Positions 46,271-57,618 of a DNA stretch of 64,000 nucleotides are shown here, piece after piece; position 1 is the stretch's first letter, and each line of letters begins with the position of its first letter. A model generated the notes under the pieces. It did no database searches, was not told the origin of the DNA, and saw nothing but the letters and a program-made list of their open reading frames with translations. The DNA comes from Poa pratensis (taxonomy: Eukaryota; Streptophyta; Magnoliopsida; Poales; Poaceae). Made by a program: the position numbers and the translations under genes. Location of the stretch: the NCBI GenBank assembly GCA_947311845.1, contig CAMZMU010000080.1, positions 47,657,828-47,721,827 on the forward strand, written 5' to 3'.

Positions 46271-48034
46271 TGATGGCCCTTGAAGAGGTTGATCTACGAC
46301 GCCAGAAAACACTTTGTTGATCTCCGGTGCGTAGTTACCTGCGTCAAAAGTAAATGGGTTAGGTTGAGACTCCAAGTGCAGAGTGTGTAGTAGTGGAAGA
46401 CTTGTTTTCCCCACGAGGGGTGACTCGAGGGTTTAATATCGAACTCTCGGGAATCAGTAGTGAAGATATATCTTCTTATCCTTCTTTTGGTTACCTACAA
46501 AACAAAGTTAAATGTTTTGGTCCTCAACCTCACCTGTGGTTGTCAAGCACAAGGTGTAAGAATGATATCAAGATAGTTATGCAATGCAAACAGGAAATAA
46601 ATATGCAATGGTGGTGGATGCAATGGTAAATGATATTTTTGGGTTTTTTAATGATGTATGCAAGATGAAAAGTATTTTTGTATTTTCGGATTTAATGATG
46701 GCTGAAAATAGAAAAGTGGTATATGGTGTTGGAAAGGTGTTTCTTATGATTAAAAATGGACCGGGGTTCATGGTTTCACAAATGCACTCTCTCTTTATAA
46801 AGTGGCAGACAATGGAACACACACAGATTAACATATGAGATTGCAACACAAAGTTTGATAACAAGTTACTTAGATATATGGGCATCACGTCCTAACATAG
46901 AGACCTTTTGGTTATTAGTCTCTCTTATACTCCACCAAGATGCGAACCAAATCATAACACCTCAGTAATTAAGATGACTCAGAGTATAGCAATAAGTTTC
47001 ATGACATGAAGTGAAAATAAGAACATGCTGGATCTAGTCACAGGAAGAAGCTTGGTCACCCTCAACCCTTGCAGCATGGTATTTTTGTTTATCCCTAGTG
47101 AGGTAACAAAGTAAGGTAAACACCCAAGTGGATCGCGATATTAAGTTGTCAGCTTACCGCACTCACCACTCCCCGTTACTCCAACTAATGCACACGTTCC
47201 CCCACACACGCTCTCATAAACATGCTTGATCATAACAAGTAGACAAGAACGGGGTACATAATATGCATCTATACTCATAACTGAAACAAACATTGCAATC
47301 TCAAACATATATTAACTCATAGAAAGATCCACCACATAGGTATTACAAATATGACCGTAATCATGTTCAGCAGCTCATACGGTACTAATTAGTGAAGCTC
47401 AAGAGAGGAGAGATACATAAGTTACTTCCACAAACCCATAGTCCAGAGGTGGACTACTCCCTCTTCATCATGGAGACGGTGGAGAAGTCGATGGAGAGGA
47501 TGGAGACCACACCGGCAGCGCCCCGCCGGAGTTTTCCCCCTCCAATCTGCAGCTCCTGATCTCCGTTTCGGTGTTTCTGTGTTTGTGCGGCGCTCCTTCG
47601 CGAAACGCCAGGGGACCTTTTTTATAGGCGTTTTTAGGTCAAGACGGAGTCGGTGGACGAAAGATCGACGGCAGCGGAGCCACGAGGGCCAAATGAGTGG
47701 GCCCCACGCGGCCACAGTACCTGGCCGCGTGGGCCACCCCCTTTTGCCTTCTGGCCTCCGTTTGCTTGCTTCCTTCGCTCCGAGGTCTTCCTCCTTCCAA
47801 AATACTGACGCCTGTATTTTTCCATAATTTTTGGACGACGTTTGGGTCCCTGAAACATAAAAGGAAAGAAATAGGGTTTTCTGCCTGCGCAGGGTTAATT
47901 CCATAAAAATAGGAAACAATTGATTTATTTCCTAAAATCATTAAATAACAGTAATATAACCCTTATATGATGCAAATATGATTGGAATATGTGTGATATA
48001 GTGCAAAGTTCATGTATGCATTTTACATGCATCA
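46271..48034 (-). mobile_element. Athila-like element 3' LTR
   Basis: TGATGGCCCTTG...CATGCATCA. A minus-strand TATA-like CCTATAAAAAAGGTCC lies near 47615-47628. ORFs across it are shadows. Confidence 0.95.
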
Positions 48035-50387
48035 ACATCCCCAAGCTTAACCAATACTCGTCCTCGAGTATGAAGGTGATAAAACTAACATGGGCTTTGC
48101 AATATAGCACTAACAATGGATATCAAAGATGATTGCTACTGCTACATAGAGTCAAATGATTCATTCTTCAAAGGAGTAGCAATATGCAAAACAGTTTATG
48201 AAGTGATATCAAGTATTCAATGCAAGGATGTTCAATGATAGTTCACAAAGTGTAACATAGTAGATAGTAATATGGACATTCTTACTTTTGCATACATGTG
48301 GTCCATAGAGTGATGATGAAAATCTGAATATGTTTGGTGGACACTTTGGAAAGATGAATAAGTGAGTAGAGGTAAAGCATGCATAAGTTTCATCTAACCT
48401 CCAAACTCTCCTACTTAAGTTAATGATTGCAATGTGGTAATACTTGGTGTCAAGCTCTCATTCCCCTATCATAGCATCTTGAATGATTATAGTTTAATGT
48501 GAGAGCAAATATGAGTAGTGTGCTTGACAAAGTAAAGGTTGGATGTCTCATGCCCCTTGAATACAAGTACCTACACCATGAGTTACTCAACTTGGGAAAA
48601 GCAAGTTCAAGTTATCTATCATTGTAAGTAATAATAGTATCATCAAGAGCGTCAACTGGGGTACCTCTTGTCCCAGGATATGGAACAAGCCCATATCAAA
48701 ATGACAAGACAAACAAACAAGATGAAAACCTCAACACCCTTTTTATTTACCATTGGAATAGCTTTTTATTGTAAGGTGTGTCATAGATAATTCACCATAG
48801 CATGTAAGTAAATTTCCACCATGAATAATGCATGGCTTAGATTAGCGGCCCAGGCGTCTCTCTAACCATTTATACAAACTCATTCAAACTAAATCTTTTC
48901 CCCCTTATTTCACCATGATAGGCATCCATAGACAAAAGCACATGATATCAACTAAATGGAGCATGTTGAAAGCTTTGCATGTGACAGCACATATGGGCTA
49001 ACTCCCAACCTTGGACATTTATCAAGCCACTAGCATCATAATCTTAATCACAATGGGTCATGTTTTATTTATAGCAATGATAGTAAAAATGTGCATCAAG
49101 TTCATGAGAGCTATATAACCAACTTTTCCCATGGCAATCAATAACATAATCATTTTCATTCAGAGGTATAGATAACACAAATATCATGATGAACATACTC
49201 GGAATAGCATATAGCTAGTAGGTAGATATGGTGGACTCACTGGAATAACTTTGGTTGAAGGTGTTGGAAACAAGTTTTGACTTGTTGGAATGTTTGGGCT
49301 AGCAAAAGGGAGAAAGTTGACCATCTAGATGCATGCATGAGTGTCCATAGAACTAACTAATCCATGTTAAACCAAGTAAAATAACAATCAGCACCAAAAC
49401 ATGAATAAGTTATAGCTCTTCAAAAAGGATTTGCAAACTATTACTCATAAACAAGCTCATGAATCATGCAACTATATGTATCATTAAAAATCAACTCAAA
49501 CATCCCTTTTCCCAATCTTATAAAAGCATCCAACATATTTCAACCCATATTTCCAGTAGCTCTCCCATATATAAATGATAGTGTGGTGGTCTCTCAAAAC
49601 AAATCAAACCAAAACAAAACAAAAGACGCTCCAAGTTTATGCGATAAAGTGTTTCGATCGAAAAACAGAAGTTGGACGTGCGCAAACCGAGAGTGTGTAG
49701 GTCCAGCGGGGTTGTCTTCACATCCCCAAGCTTATGGTCTTCACCATCCTTGGATAACTCTTGGTGCATCTCCTCCAATCCCTGTGAAAAAACTTCAAAA
49801 CACCGTTTCTCCCATTTCTTTTCTGTGGGGTGCATTAATAGTGATAAACAAATATGTTTCTTGCTGCATATAATCCTTGAACAAAAATTCATATGAGATG
49901 TCCAGAAAGTGTATAATGTTGTATGCCTACTCATAAACTCAATTGGATCAAAAAGATTCAACTTAAAAGCTCAAAGCATGCATCAAACAAAATGGGACAG
50001 AATCTGTCCAGAAAAACAGCAGCAGTAAAACGTATTTTTCTACCCTACCAAACTTTCTCGAAAAATTCCGAAAAATTCATGCATACAGAGGATGAAAAGT
50101 TGCAACTACAGTTCAAATATGAGCTCATTCGGAGTTACAGAATAAGAATTAAAAATCATACCGTGCACTGATTCGTGCAGGAATAAAATCTCCGAACGCT
50201 ATAAGCAACTTTTTCAAACCAAAAAGGGTAAAACTTGGCACTTTATTGAAAATTCCAGAACCTAAACTAGACACAAAGTCTCTTGTTACAGCAAGAGGAC
50301 ACAAAGAAAATCACACAAAAAATAACCGGGTTGCCTCCCGCAAAGCGCTTTCTTTATAGCCATATAGCTAGGCTTCTTACTTGTTGT
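48035..50387 (-). other. Athila-like element: non-coding replacement of pol
   Basis: 2.35 kb between the gag-protease stop and the 3' LTR, AT-rich with many stops on both strands. Where pol should be there is no polymerase or integrase motif in any frame. A purine stretch AAGCTTGGGGATG beside the LTR (48035-48048, minus strand) is the probable polypurine tract. Confidence 0.75.
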
Positions 50388-51656
50388 TTATTGTGGACGA
50401 AGCTCATGAGGGAGCTTGAACTTTGGTGGTTCCCTCTTCCTTGGGAAGTGTTCCATGCACTTCTTGTGTGGGAACTGAAACTTCACATTCCCTTCCTTTG
50501 AATCAATGATGGCACCTGTGGTACGAAGAAAAGGTCTTCCAAGAATAATAGGACTAGAGGTTTTATTCCCCATATCCATGATTAGAAAATCCACAGGCAC
50601 AAAAGTCATATGTAACTCCACCATAACATCACTTACTTTTCCTAAAGCATGTTTAATAGAGTCATCAGCAAGTGCAAGTTCAATGGAGCATTTTTCAAGA
50701 TTTTTCAATTCAAGCACTTCATATAGTTCTTTAGATAAAACAGAGACACTAGATCCTAGATCAAGTATAGCATGGTGTGTCTCTTTTCCAATAGTTACTA
50801 GTACCTTAGGAATCCACATATCCCCAAGCTTAGGTGGTATCATAGCCTCTTGGTTGTACCTAGCAATCTTTTCTTTCAAGACATGATTAGCAATATAAGA
50901 ACCAAAGCCAGCTTGATTAGTGTTGATGGAAGGATCACTTGCAAGTTTTTGTAAGATAGATATTAATTCATGCAAGCTACAATTTTCTAAGTCAAGCAAA
51001 GGATCCTTGACTTCACTAAGCATTTTAACTTCCTCAACTTCTACCCAAGCAAGATTCTCATTCCTTTTTCTTAAAGCAGGATTCAAGGCTATTTGGAGGT
51101 CATTCTCCTCTTCAACATGATTCTTAATATCCCTGTCCAAAGGTTCCAACATAGAAGATATTCTTTCATTTAATTCCCTAGTCAACTTCTTTTTAGACTT
51201 AGCATAGTTCAATATCGTTTCCATTTTTAAAGAGATTCCAGAAAGAGTGTTATTTGTCTTTTTCATCCTAGATTTGGTATGAAGGATAAATGAATGCATC
51301 TCATTTTTAGTAGGATAATCCTCCATATAAGTTTGTAGACATAATGTTGACCTATCCATAGAAGCTTTTAGTTGTTTGATCTCAGTTTCATCTTTGGATT
51401 CTATAGAATTCCCAAATAAATTTTCCATCAAGTTATTAGCATGTGAGGGATTTCCAGAAGCAAATTTTCCACAAGTCAACGAGTCTAGAAAACATTTTGA
51501 CCAACCATCTATACCTTTATAGAAGTTTCTTATCACAGTGGCAGGAGTATATTTAATGACACCATTTTTACTAGTGTCCTTAATTCTATACCAAGCATCC
51601 ATTAACGACTCTCCATAGTATTGACCAAAGTTGTTCATTTCAGCACTAGGATTCAT
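50388..51656 (-). CDS. Athila-like Gag-protease protein
   Basis: An uninterrupted minus-strand frame; ATG at 51656 (MNPSAEMNNFGQ) is preferred over the earlier ATG at 51812 because the upstream residues are leader-like, giving 422 residues. Residues 1-60 show the gag segment GESLMDAWYRIKD and NFYKGIDGWSKCFLDSL typical of Athila. The middle is helical and charged (LNERISSMLEPLDRDIKNH). The C-terminal third is a retropepsin: VTIGKETHHAILDLGSSVSV, with DLGSS at the catalytic site as usual in Athila, and PIILGRPFLRTTGAIID. No RT follows. It probably supplies particle protein and its own processing and borrows polymerase and integrase from a full Athila relative. Confidence 0.8.
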   Translation of the reverse strand: MNPSAEMNNFGQYYGESLMDAWYRIKDTSKNGVIKYTPATVIRNFYKGIDGWSKCFLDSLTCGKFASGNPSHANNLMENLFGNSIESKDETEIKQLKASMDRSTLCLQTYMEDYPTKNEMHSFILHTKSRMKKTNNTLSGISLKMETILNYAKSKKKLTRELNERISSMLEPLDRDIKNHVEEENDLQIALNPALRKRNENLAWVEVEEVKMLSEVKDPLLDLENCSLHELISILQKLASDPSINTNQAGFGSYIANHVLKEKIARYNQEAMIPPKLGDMWIPKVLVTIGKETHHAILDLGSSVSVLSKELYEVLELKNLEKCSIELALADDSIKHALGKVSDVMVELHMTFVPVDFLIMDMGNKTSSPIILGRPFLRTTGAIIDSKEGNVKFQFPHKKCMEHFPRKREPPKFKLPHELRPQ

Positions 51657-51903
51657 TTTAGCAAGGTTTTTTTTGTATTTTTTATTTTTTATGCAAAACT
51701 GAAAATAAATATGCAAGCGGAATATGATATGCAATGACACTAACAAAACAAATAAATTGCTTTGTAAGTAAAGATGGATAAGATGGTGCTCACGTAGGTG
51801 CAACCTCCCCAAGCTTAGGTGTTAGCACAAGTTGGTGAAGTTGACTTCGTTGTGAGATGAATGCGATGATGCACACCCTTGGATAAATCTCTCAGCTATG
51901 ATT

Positions 51904-51921
51904 CCCCGGCAACGGCGCCAG
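51904..51921 (-). other. Athila-like primer binding site
   Basis: Minus-strand TGGCGCCGTTGCCGGGGA is the standard Athila primer site (tRNA-Asp type), 10 nt from the LTR edge. Confidence 0.85.
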
Positions 51922-51931
51922 AAAACAGTCT

Positions 51932-53699
51932 TGATGGCCCTTGAAGAGGTTGATCTACGACGCCAGAAAACACTTTGTTGATCTCCGGTGCGTAGTTACC
52001 TGCGTCAAAAGTAAATGGGTTAGGTTGAGACTCCAAGTGCAGAGTGTGTAGTAGTGGAAGACTTGTTTTCCCCACGAGGGGTGACTCGAGGGTTTAATAT
52101 CGAACTCTCGGGGAATCAGTAGTGAAGATATATCTTCTTATCCTTCTTTTGGTTACCTACAAAACAAAGTTAAATGTTTTGGTCCTCAACCTCACCTGTG
52201 GTTGTCAAGCACAAGGTGTAAGAATGATATCAAGATAGTTATGCAATGCAAACAGGAAATAAATATGCAATGGTGGTGGATGCAATGGTAAATGATATTT
52301 TTGGGTTTTTTAATGATGTATGCAAGATGAAAAGTATTTTTGTATTTTCGGATTTAATGATGGCTGAAAATAGAAAAGTGGTATATGGTGTTGGAAAGGT
52401 GTTTCTTATGATTAAAAATGGACCGGGGTTCATGGTTTCACAAATGCACTCTCTCTTTATAAAGTGGCAGACAATGGAACACACACAGAATTAACATATG
52501 AGATTGCAACACAAAGTTTGATAACAAGTTACTTAGATATATGGGCATCACGTCCTAACATAGAGACCTTTTGATTATTAGTCTCTCTTATACTCCACCA
52601 AGATGCGAACCAAATCATAACACCTCAGTAATTAAGATGACTCAGAGTATAGCAATAAGTTTCATGACATGAAGTGAAAATAAGAACATGCTGGATCTAG
52701 TCACAGGAAGAAGCTTGGTCACCCTCAACCCTTGCAGCATGGTATTTTTGTTTATCCCTAGTGAGGTAACAAAGTAAGGTAAACACCCAAGTGGATCGCG
52801 ATATTAAGTTGTCAGCTTACCGCACTCACCACTCCCCGTTACTCCAACTAATGCACACGTTCCCCCACACACGCTCTCATAAACATGCTTGATCATAACA
52901 AGTAGACAAGAACGGGGTACATAATATGCATCTATACTCATAACTGAAACAAACATTGCAATCTCAAACATATATTAACTCATAGAAAGATCCACCACAT
53001 AGGTATTACAAATATGACCGTAATCATGTTCAGCAGCTCATACGGTACTAATTAGTGAAGCTCAAGAGAGGAGAGATACATAAGTTACTTCCACAAACCC
53101 ATAGTCCAGAGGTGGACTACTCCCTCTTCATCATGGAGACGGTGGAGAAGTCGATGGAGAGGATGGAGACCACACCGGCAGCGCCCCGCCGGAGTTTTCC
53201 CCCTCCAATCTGCAGCTCCTGATCTCCGTTTCGGTGTTTCTGTGTTTGTGCGGCGCTCCCTTCGCGAAACGCCAGGGGACCTTTTTTATAGGCGTTTTTA
53301 GGTCAAGACGGAGTCGGTGGACGAAAGATCGACGGCAGCGGAGCCACGAGGGCCAAATGAGTGGGCCCCACGCGGCCACAGTACCTGGCCGCGTGGGCCA
53401 CCCCCTTTCTGCCTTCTGGCCTCCGTTTGCTTGCTTCCTTCGCTCCGAGGTCTTCCTCCTTCCAAAATACTGACGCCTGTATTTTTCCATAATTTTTGGA
53501 CGACGTTTGGGTCCCTGAAACATAAAAGGAAAGAAATAGGGTTTTCTGCCTGCGCAGGGTTAATTCCATAAAAATAGGAAACAATTGATTTATTTCCTAA
53601 AATCATTAAATAACAGTAATATAACCCTTATATGATGCAAATATGATTGGAATATGTGTGATATAGTGCAAAGTTCATGTATGCATTTTACATGCATCA
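51932..53699 (-). mobile_element. Athila-like element 5' LTR
   Basis: Same sequence as 46271-48034 with four extra single bases and one G/A substitution by eye; flanked by ACGTA. Confidence 0.95.
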
Positions 53700-53704
53700 A
53701 CGTA

Positions 53705-53939
53705 TAATCTTATCAGTCAGATGAGTGAACCTTTCAGCCACGTGTTTGGGTAATCCATTTGATCGTAGGTGGTGTCATTACGATTACGTTGTTGCTTGCA
53801 TGCCATATAGTAGTTGCATGAATCTATTTTCTGATTATTATTTGTCTTATTTTGTTCTCGACTTTACATATGGATATAATTATTTATACCCGTTAATTAT
53901 TAGCATCATATATGGCGTGTCGTCAAAACAGGGCTTGGG
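53705..53939. other. Continuation of the 33.6-46.3 kb block
   Basis: The DNA that was next to 46270 before the Athila-like insertion. AT-rich, no gene; leads into the Helitron-like terminus. Confidence 0.4.
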
Positions 53940-53973
53940 GGGTCGTGCGCCAAGGCGCACCCCTAAATCTAGT
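53940..53973 (+). mobile_element. Helitron-like 3' terminus
   Basis: GTGCGCCAAGGCGCAC (53945-53960) folds into a 7-bp stem with a 2-nt loop, then CCCTAAAT and CTAG at 53969-53972, followed by T. Hairpin about 10 nt before a CTRR end with a T flank is the Helitron 3' signature. The 5' TC end was not located with confidence, so the element's extent is unknown. Confidence 0.6.
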
Positions 53974-54160
53974 AGTTCATGAACATACAAACTTGTGCCC
54001 ACAAAACATAGGGGTGGAAGTTTTCTTGGAAAATAAACTACTAGTGCAGGTCTTAACATCAACATAATACATGTCTATGTACGTAAGAGCATTATACAAG
54101 ATCAAATCGGTGCTCTCTACTAGGACAAGTCCTTCAACTAGCTTCCTCTCGCCTTCTTCT

Positions 54161-55452
54161 TTAGAGGTTATTCAAGAACATGTCGTAGGCTGCGTGTTTT
54201 GCCTTGACATGGTTCGGACGCTTAAAGGAGCCTCGACCAACCCTACGGCATGCTGCGTCATACTATCGAGATCTTCTGCAATATTCCTTACACAGAATGG
54301 GCACTTGTACCTCTCTTGACCAAGTAGGAACTTGATGTGCCCACTCTGCAACCTCCGGACGACGTGCCGGGATTTTGCATCTCTTGATTCTTGGTCACTT
54401 CCAACATCATCAGAATCTTCCTATAAATTAGAAATAAAACAAGAAGTTAGTTGCAACATTGGATGAAGGAGTAGCATAAAATAATAAATACAGTACAATC
54501 TAGAAAAAAGAACTAATGTAAAAGCAAGGTTAATAATACAGCCGGCATTTCATCAAATATAGCGACAGGCTTACACTCTCACGAAATACTTGGAAGCACA
54601 TGCTGCATCTGGCAACTAACTAATTAATTACATTCCGCTTCTCTTCTCTCTCCTTTCCTAATGCAATAGTAGGTTATTTAAATCCTTATAGCTAGCCCGC
54701 CTACGTTGTCGTAAGTCGGCATTATATGCACAAATATGATCAACAGGAGCACAGCCAAGCTAGGACACAAATTAAACTAAAAAACTAACAGCAAATTAAT
54801 TGAACTCCAAAACAACATTTAGTACTCCCTCCGTCCTAGTTTGTAGGGCATAATTTGCAAATCTCATTGACCAAGGTGATAGCTAATTGGGGCTAAAAGC
54901 TTGCATGCATTGGTGGGAGAGGCAATTAGCCAATTATTATGATGAAATTAAATGCAATTGTGCTTATGAGGAGGGGGGTTTTTGGGACAAATTGTTTTTT
55001 AGATTATGCCCTACAAACTACGGACGGAGGGAGTATGTACGTATAGTCCACCGTGTGTTTGGATGCATCTAAAGTAATTAGAAAAAACAAGCAAATATTT
55101 GTGATATATGCAAACATGTGTGTGAGCCATTCCATCATCCATTTAGGCATTTAGCACGTACCTCATCCTCCTCGTCGTTGACAACCCCCTCGAACGCTGG
55201 GGGCGGTGCCGTAGCATAGTCGTGGGGGACCTCGTCGACCGGCAGCTGCAGGTGGTCGACGACGCTGGCGGGCATGGGCACGATTATTTCCTCTGTCACC
55301 TGCTCCTGGAGCTGGGGGGCATTGACCGCCGCGGCGACCACTGCCGGAGTAAGACTCGCACGGCCATTACCTTCAGCTGCACCTGCGGCAACGACATCCT
55401 TCTCCTGGAGCGGATCTACGACGGCATTGGCTGCTCCAGTTGCTACCTTCAT
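54161..55452 (-). CDS. Two-exon XS zinc-finger (zf-XS) protein gene
   Basis: Minus-strand. Exon 1 (55452-55162, 97 codons) starts MKVATGAANAVVD, is Ala/Val/Glu-rich and ends NDEEDE before donor GTACGT. Exon 2 starts after TTTATAG at 54420, in phase (EDSDDVGSDQ). It encodes the zinc finger: RLQSGHIKFLLGQERYKCPF with CxxC, then QHAVG, and after a one-base frame change VGRGSFKRPNHVKAKHAAYD and stop at 54161. This matches zf-XS, found in plant SGS3 and IDN2/FDM proteins of RNA silencing and RNA-directed DNA methylation, but the XS and coiled-coil parts are absent, so the protein is about 190 residues. The frame change in GTAGGGTTGG may be a sequence error. The intron holds a Stowaway MITE. Confidence 0.72.
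54825..55033. repeat. Stowaway MITE in the zf-XS intron (209 bp)
   Basis: CTCCCTCCGTCCTAGTTTGT at the left pairs with ACAAACTACGGACGGAGGGAG at the right over about 30 bp, with TA duplicated at 54823-54824 and 55034-55035. Complete and well preserved. Confidence 0.93.
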
Positions 55453-55554
55453 CACTAGAGGCAGGTGTGTGACTGTGTGTGCGCGCGTGTGTGGTTGGGG
55501 AGCGGTGCCGGAGTAGGATGTGTGACTGTGCGAGCGGCCGGGACCAAGGAATGG

Positions 55555-56642
55555 TGATGAGGGGTGAACCTCTAGGGGTGCCCGATCATCATGGATTGAC
55601 GAACGAGTGGACGAACTCATGCAAGGACATGAGGAGGAACATGAAGAACGCAAGAACAGGAGAACACAAACACGATACAAGAACCGTTTCCTTACCGGTC
55701 GGTCCAACCGGCCCAATAGAATCCACACGAGGGTGGGAGATCGGCAAGCACTCGGTAGAATCGAGGAAGGAGAGACCGGAACGGTAGAATCCAACCAAGA
55801 AAGACTAAGCACAAGTAGGGGTCTTGATACAACTCAATAGATGAAGGATCTAAGGAGAGGCCTTGAATCCACAAGAGGGATCTTCTCCACTTGGGGAGGA
55901 ATCATCTCCACAAGGGGAGGGGATGAGCACAAGCTCTATATCTAACTCATATCTTACCTATCCTCATAGAGGTGCAGGGGTACGCCTATATATAGTGTAG
56001 GCTCAAAGGGCTAGGTGGGAAAGGGATACAAGGGCTTCAGCCCGTTGACTGCACGCAGGCAGCGGTAGTACCGGTGGGGAAGCGGTAGTACAGGACCTGG
56101 TAGGGTGACGGTAGTACTGTTGCGCCAGCGGTAGTACCGGTGTACTCACACCGACCTCCAGCGGTAGAACATGGTCGGTAGCGGTAGGTGCCGTTGTCGA
56201 TGCAGTAGCATTTGTGCGTCTGGCGGTAGCTCTGGCGGTAGTACCTGCGTTTGGAGGGTGGCGGTAGTACCGCTGGGAGGTGGCGGTAGTACCGATGCCT
56301 GGCAGCTCTTCGACTTCAGCGAGGTCATTTGGTGGCTGGCGGTAGTACCTCTGCGTGCGGCGGTAGTACCGCTCCTGGAGCTGTTGGCTCCTCTTCCTTC
56401 TCCTCTTCCAAGCCACCGTCTTGTCGGGCTTCATTCCTCGTGCACCTTGGTCATCCTCTCGTGTACTCGTAGTCGTCGTGGCAAGCCTAGTATCAACAAG
56501 GGACGGAGGATGACGTAGTATACCATCCAAAAGGGTGGGAATTGAGTTCTCCAAGGGGAATGAGTTCACCTTTGATATCCAAGGTGACTTATGGTATGTT
56601 GGAGTGCTTGACATGGTGATGGTCCTATGTTGCACTACATCA
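55555..56642 (-). mobile_element. LTR related to element B family (1088 bp)
   Basis: Read on the minus strand it starts TGATGTAGTGCAACATAGG, as in element B (TGATGTAGTGCAACCTAGG), has a CTATATATAG box at 55986-55995 and ends CCCCTCATCA. No internal sequence on either side, so solo or fragmentary. The flanks AATGG and AGCAG do not match, so the original ends were probably rearranged. Long frames across it, with repeated RYYR peptides, come from the GGTACTACCG repeats. Confidence 0.75.
56043..56375 (-). repeat. Reiterated GGTACTACCGC motif inside the LTR
   Basis: About nine copies of CGGTAGTACC on the plus strand. The same core recurs about six times at 9917-10070 and again at 31064-31215 in element B LTRs, between otherwise dissimilar sequences. 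Confidence 0.8.
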
Positions 56643-56764
56643 AGCAGTTCATAATATATGGGCGTGGGATCTTCAGTGACTTTGAAGAACAAAGTCACCG
56701 AGACAAAGTCATCATTCTTGGCCCTCCATCTTAGATCCAACGTATCAGATTGCTCCATATTCAT

Positions 56765-57022
56765 GGCAATTTTTTAAAATTGTTCAGAACAGTTTTAAAA
56801 ATTCTAGTAAATCGCAAATGTTTCGTTTTTTATACTAAAATGTCAATCCATTTTGTTAAGTATTTTACGATTAAATAGTTTTGTATGTTTCAATCCATAA
56901 TTGTTATTTACTCACAAACTAATCATCTAAATAATTTGAAAAAAAATTCAATATACAAAAAGAAACATTAACAATTTACTAGATTTTTCCAAAAAAAATC
57001 TGAACAATTTAAAAAATTAGCC
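56765..57022. repeat. AT-rich foldback MITE (~258 bp)
   Basis: Left end GGCAATTTTTTAAAATTGTT and right end AACAATTTAAAAAATTAGCC are inverted copies; pairing continues inward through TCAGA and CTAGTAAAT for about 50 bp. Non-coding; superfamily not assigned. Confidence 0.75.
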
Positions 57023-57618
57023 ACGAAGCTCTGTTTGACGGTTTGTTCTAGATTTGGGTGGGAATGTCCGTGCATTCAGGTTTCGGTGGTTCTTTGACTC
57101 ATTTGTTGCGCAACTTAAATCCGGACCGTGGGTTTTCGCAAGAGACGGCCAAATTTTTTTGTTGACCGGTCAGAAGAGCGTTTCCTCAAGAGCTAATATC
57201 GTCACCGATGTGACATTTGACTGACACCGCAGAAGATACTCTTAATTTTAAAAAGTGTTCTATACGGTGCAGCGAAGTATCAAAGTAGCGACGGATTCGA
57301 GTAGATGCGGAGGAGAGAGAGAGGAGGAGAAGCCGCCGAGCCTCCATTAGAGGAAGTGGAGAAGGCAGGAGAAGCCGAGGAGGCCGGTCGTGCCCTGCGG
57401 GAGAAGGCAGGAGGATGCGGGTTTGTTCGAACAATAGCAGTCTAAAGGACAGTTCTATATATAGGAGTAGTACTCCCGGAAATCCATAACGAGTAGCAGG
57501 TGCAGATGCACCCACTACCCAATTTTTTTTTTGAAAATGTCAAAAAATTCAAAATAAAAATTTCGGACAAAAAGTTAAGACATCTTATGTTAGCACAAAA
57601 AGTTACGTAAAGAAAAAC
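57023..57618. other. Non-coding stretch before element D
   Basis: Contains a purine-rich block at 57310-57420 and TATATATAGG near 57458. The AT-rich end with GAAAATGTCAAAAAATTC is a common transposon edge sequence, but no element is resolved. Confidence 0.35.

Larger units (their letters stand above)
46271..53699 (-). mobile_element. Young non-autonomous Athila-like element (7.4 kb)
   Basis: Two LTRs of 1764 and 1768 bp, an Athila-type primer site and a perfect ACGTA duplication. The LTRs differ by four one-base indels and one substitution by eye, so insertion is very recent. The internal 3.9 kb carries one gag-protease frame and no reverse transcriptase, RNase H or integrase. Confidence 0.95.

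Noticed and set aside
49466..49961. ORFs of 135 and 147 codons inside the Athila-like element
   Set aside because: AT-rich, no domain motifs and overlapping on opposite strands; treated as chance frames in the pol-replacing non-coding region.
55135..55812. A 225-codon minus-strand ORF as one protein
   Set aside because: Its first two thirds lie in the LTR that ends at 55555; only the part from ATG 55452 to the splice donor at 55161 is gene sequence.
56003..56764. A 253-codon minus-strand ORF with RYYR repeats
   Set aside because: The repeats are translation of the GGTACTACCG motif in an LTR, and the frame crosses the LTR boundary at 56642; no protein family resemblance.
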